A stretch of 38,947 nucleotides of DNA from Bacteroidales bacterium UBA1184 (GTDB lineage Bacteria > Bacteroidota > Bacteroidia > Bacteroidales > ML635J-15): positions 1-38,947 of the forward strand of contig DBYO01000002.1 of assembly GCA_002310235.1 (NCBI GenBank). Reading direction: 5' to 3'. Below the pieces are notes generated by a model. It was not told where the DNA came from. It saw only the letters and a list, made by a program, of their open reading frames with translations, and searched no databases. Position numbers and translations under genes: made by a program. Positions within the stretch are counted from its first letter, which is position 1; every line of letters begins with the position of its first letter. This document shows, one piece after another, positions 37,574-38,947 of the stretch.

Positions 37574-38947
37574 TTATCCGAGGAAGCTCAACAGCAGACC
37601 AGCTGCGATTGCCGAGCCTAATACGCCTGCAACATTCGGTCCCATTGCGTGCATGAGGAGGAAGTTGCTCGGGTTTTCCTTCTGGCCTACAGTCTGCGAA
37701 ACGCGGGCTGCCATTGGCACTGCCGAAACGCCTGCCGAACCGATAAGCGGATTGATCTTTTCCTTGAGGAAGAGGTTCATGAACTTCGCCATCAATACGC
37801 CACCTGCAGTACTGAAGCTGAATGCAACAACACCGATGATAACGATTTCGATGGTCTTGAGAGTAAGGAACGAACCTGCTACTGCAGTTGCACCAACCGA
37901 AATTCCGAGGAATACGGTTACGATGTTCATAAGCTCGTTCTGTACGGTCTTGCTAAGTCTTTCGGTTACACCGCATTCCTTAAGCAAGTTTCCGAACATC
38001 AAGCAGCCGATAAGCGATGCTGCCGACGGAACTATAAGAACTGCAATCATAGTAATTACAATCGGGAAAACGATTTTTTCCTTCTTGCTTACATCCCTGA
38101 GCTGCTTCATTGTAATCTGGCGTTCCTTCTTGGTTGTGAGAGCCTTCATGATAGGCGGCTGGATTACAGGAATCAAAGCCATGTAGGAGTAAGCAGCGAT
38201 TGCGATAGGACCGAGCAAATCCGGAGCAAGCTTCGAGGTGAGGAAGATTGCAGTAGGACCGTCGGCACCACCGATGATACCTATTGAACCAGCCTCGTTT
38301 GGTGCGAAACCTATTGCAACTGCGCAGAGGAAGGTAATGAAGATACCGAACTGTGCTGCAGCACCGAGCAGAAGGCTCTTCGGGTTTGCAATCAGCGGAC
38401 CGAAGTCGGTCATTGCGCCGATACCTATAAATATTAGGCATGGGTAAAGACCTAACTTAACGCCCATATAGATGATGTCCAACATACCGCCTTCCTTCAG
38501 GATTGTGCCGTAGCTGTGGTAAGCTGGGCTATTCTCATCGAGGAAATTCGACCAGAGTTCGCTGTGGTACATTTCTGCGCCTGGCAGGTTCGACAAGAGC
38601 ATACCGAATGCTATCGGGAGAAGCAAAAGCGGTTCGTACTGCTTTGCAATTGCAAGATAAATGAGCAGGCAGCTGATAAGCAACATGATGATTGCCTTCC
38701 AGTTTTCGCCCAATCCTGCTATACCGCTGGTCTTGCAGAACTTTACGATTTTACCCCAAGCCGAATCATCGGTCTCCTCTACTGGTTCAGCAATGGTTTC
38801 TTCTGCTGGCTCTGTTTGATTTTCAACCTTTTCGGTGCAATTTGTGGTTGCCACCGAGTCTGCATTCTGGACTGTAGCTCCTGTCGTTGCTTCCACCTTC
38901 TGATTTTCGCCATCGGTTTTATCCTGTGCGAAAATATTTGGAGAAGC
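37574..38947 (-). CDS. oadB: Sodium-translocating decarboxylase beta subunit (partial, 5' end off the window)
   Basis: Inner-membrane carboxybiotin decarboxylase subunit of the OadB/GcdB/MmdB family. It couples decarboxylation of carboxybiotin (from oxaloacetate, methylmalonyl-CoA or glutaconyl-CoA) to sodium export. Seen: AMTDFGPLIANPKSLLLGAAAQFG, GIIGGADGPTAIF, SAGVSAVPMAARV and MGPNVAGVLGSAIAAG, all family hallmarks, over about nine to ten membrane segments. The frame stays open to the window edge and codes ASPNIFAQDKTDGENQK before the GTG at 38896, so the gene is truncated at its 5' end. FAQDK looks like a signal-peptide cleavage site. It is followed by an unusual Glu/Thr-rich segment (EKVENQTEPAEETIAEPVEE) of about 45 residues before the membrane core, which a typical OadB lacks. 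The alpha and gamma subunit genes are probably just upstream. The exact substrate cannot be fixed. Confidence 0.9.
   Translation of the reverse strand, partial: ASPNIFAQDKTDGENQKVEATTGATVQNADSVATTNCTEKVENQTEPAEETIAEPVEETDDSAWGKIVKFCKTSGIAGLGENWKAIIMLLISCLLIYLAIAKQYEPLLLLPIAFGMLLSNLPGAEMYHSELWSNFLDENSPAYHSYGTILKEGGMLDIIYMGVKLGLYPCLIFIGIGAMTDFGPLIANPKSLLLGAAAQFGIFITFLCAVAIGFAPNEAGSIGIIGGADGPTAIFLTSKLAPDLLGPIAIAAYSYMALIPVIQPPIMKALTTKKERQITMKQLRDVSKKEKIVFPIVITMIAVLIVPSAASLIGCLMFGNLLKECGVTERLSKTVQNELMNIVTVFLGISVGATAVAGSFLTLKTIEIVIIGVVAFSFSTAGGVLMAKFMNLFLKEKINPLIGSAGVSAVPMAARVSQTVGQKENPSNFLLMHAMGPNVAGVLGSAIAAGLLLSFLG

Overview
The window looks like chromosome of an uncultivated or poorly sampled Bacteroidetes, most likely order Bacteroidales. 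The signs are several TAnnTTTG -7 promoter boxes (three with an ideal TTG-N19 -33 box), a giant surface protein with a type IX secretion (T9SS) C-terminal sorting domain, Bacteroidetes-type families (DUF4293, a DUF5723-like outer-membrane protein), lipoproteins with short lipoboxes, and Shine-Dalgarno motifs that are mostly weak. No transposase, phage gene, CRISPR array or rRNA was seen.

Layout. 1-3.5 kb: minus-strand leuS, whose protein carries an unexpected nuclease-like insertion next to the KMSKS loop. 3.5-6.9 kb: an MMPL/RND exporter translationally coupled to a sugar-nucleotide epimerase. 6.9-7.9 kb: about 1 kb of non-coding, repeat-rich DNA. 7.9-13.2 kb: a 1767-aa T9SS-secreted InlB/Listeria-Bacteroides repeat protein. 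13.2-13.7 kb: terminator, REP-like palindrome and tRNA-Pro(UGG). 13.8-17.2 kb: DUF4293 membrane protein, queD, and a patatin/beta-barrel protein. 17.3-25.3 kb: a tightly packed five-gene minus-strand operon (propeller lipoprotein, unknown lipoprotein, DUF5723-like protein, O-antigen ligase-like protein, guanine deaminase). 25.4-29.3 kb: MltD-type lytic transglycosylase coupled to a secreted GH2 beta-mannosidase. 29.4-30.7 kb: an AAA/STAND-type ATPase bracketed by perfect 36-bp direct repeats, the first of which contains its promoter. 30.7-35.6 kb: beta-helix lipoprotein, a TPR histidine kinase with NarL-type regulator, and a MurU-like nucleotidyltransferase. 35.7-37.6 kb: a three-gene operon of TerB-like protein, 80-aa peptide and MvdD/graspetide-type ATP-grasp ligase, which reads as a complete minimal RiPP locus with a non-canonical precursor. 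37.6 kb to the end: a sodium-pumping decarboxylase beta subunit, truncated by the window edge.

The two most interesting items are the graspetide-like operon (35,728-37,558), whose precursor has none of the familiar microviridin or grasp-with-SPASM core or leader motifs and whose first gene encodes a TerB-like protein, and the PD-(D/E)xK-like domain inserted in leucyl-tRNA synthetase. The ATPase between exact direct repeats is a third candidate for an undescribed small mobile or phase-variable unit. Novelty could not be tested without database searches.
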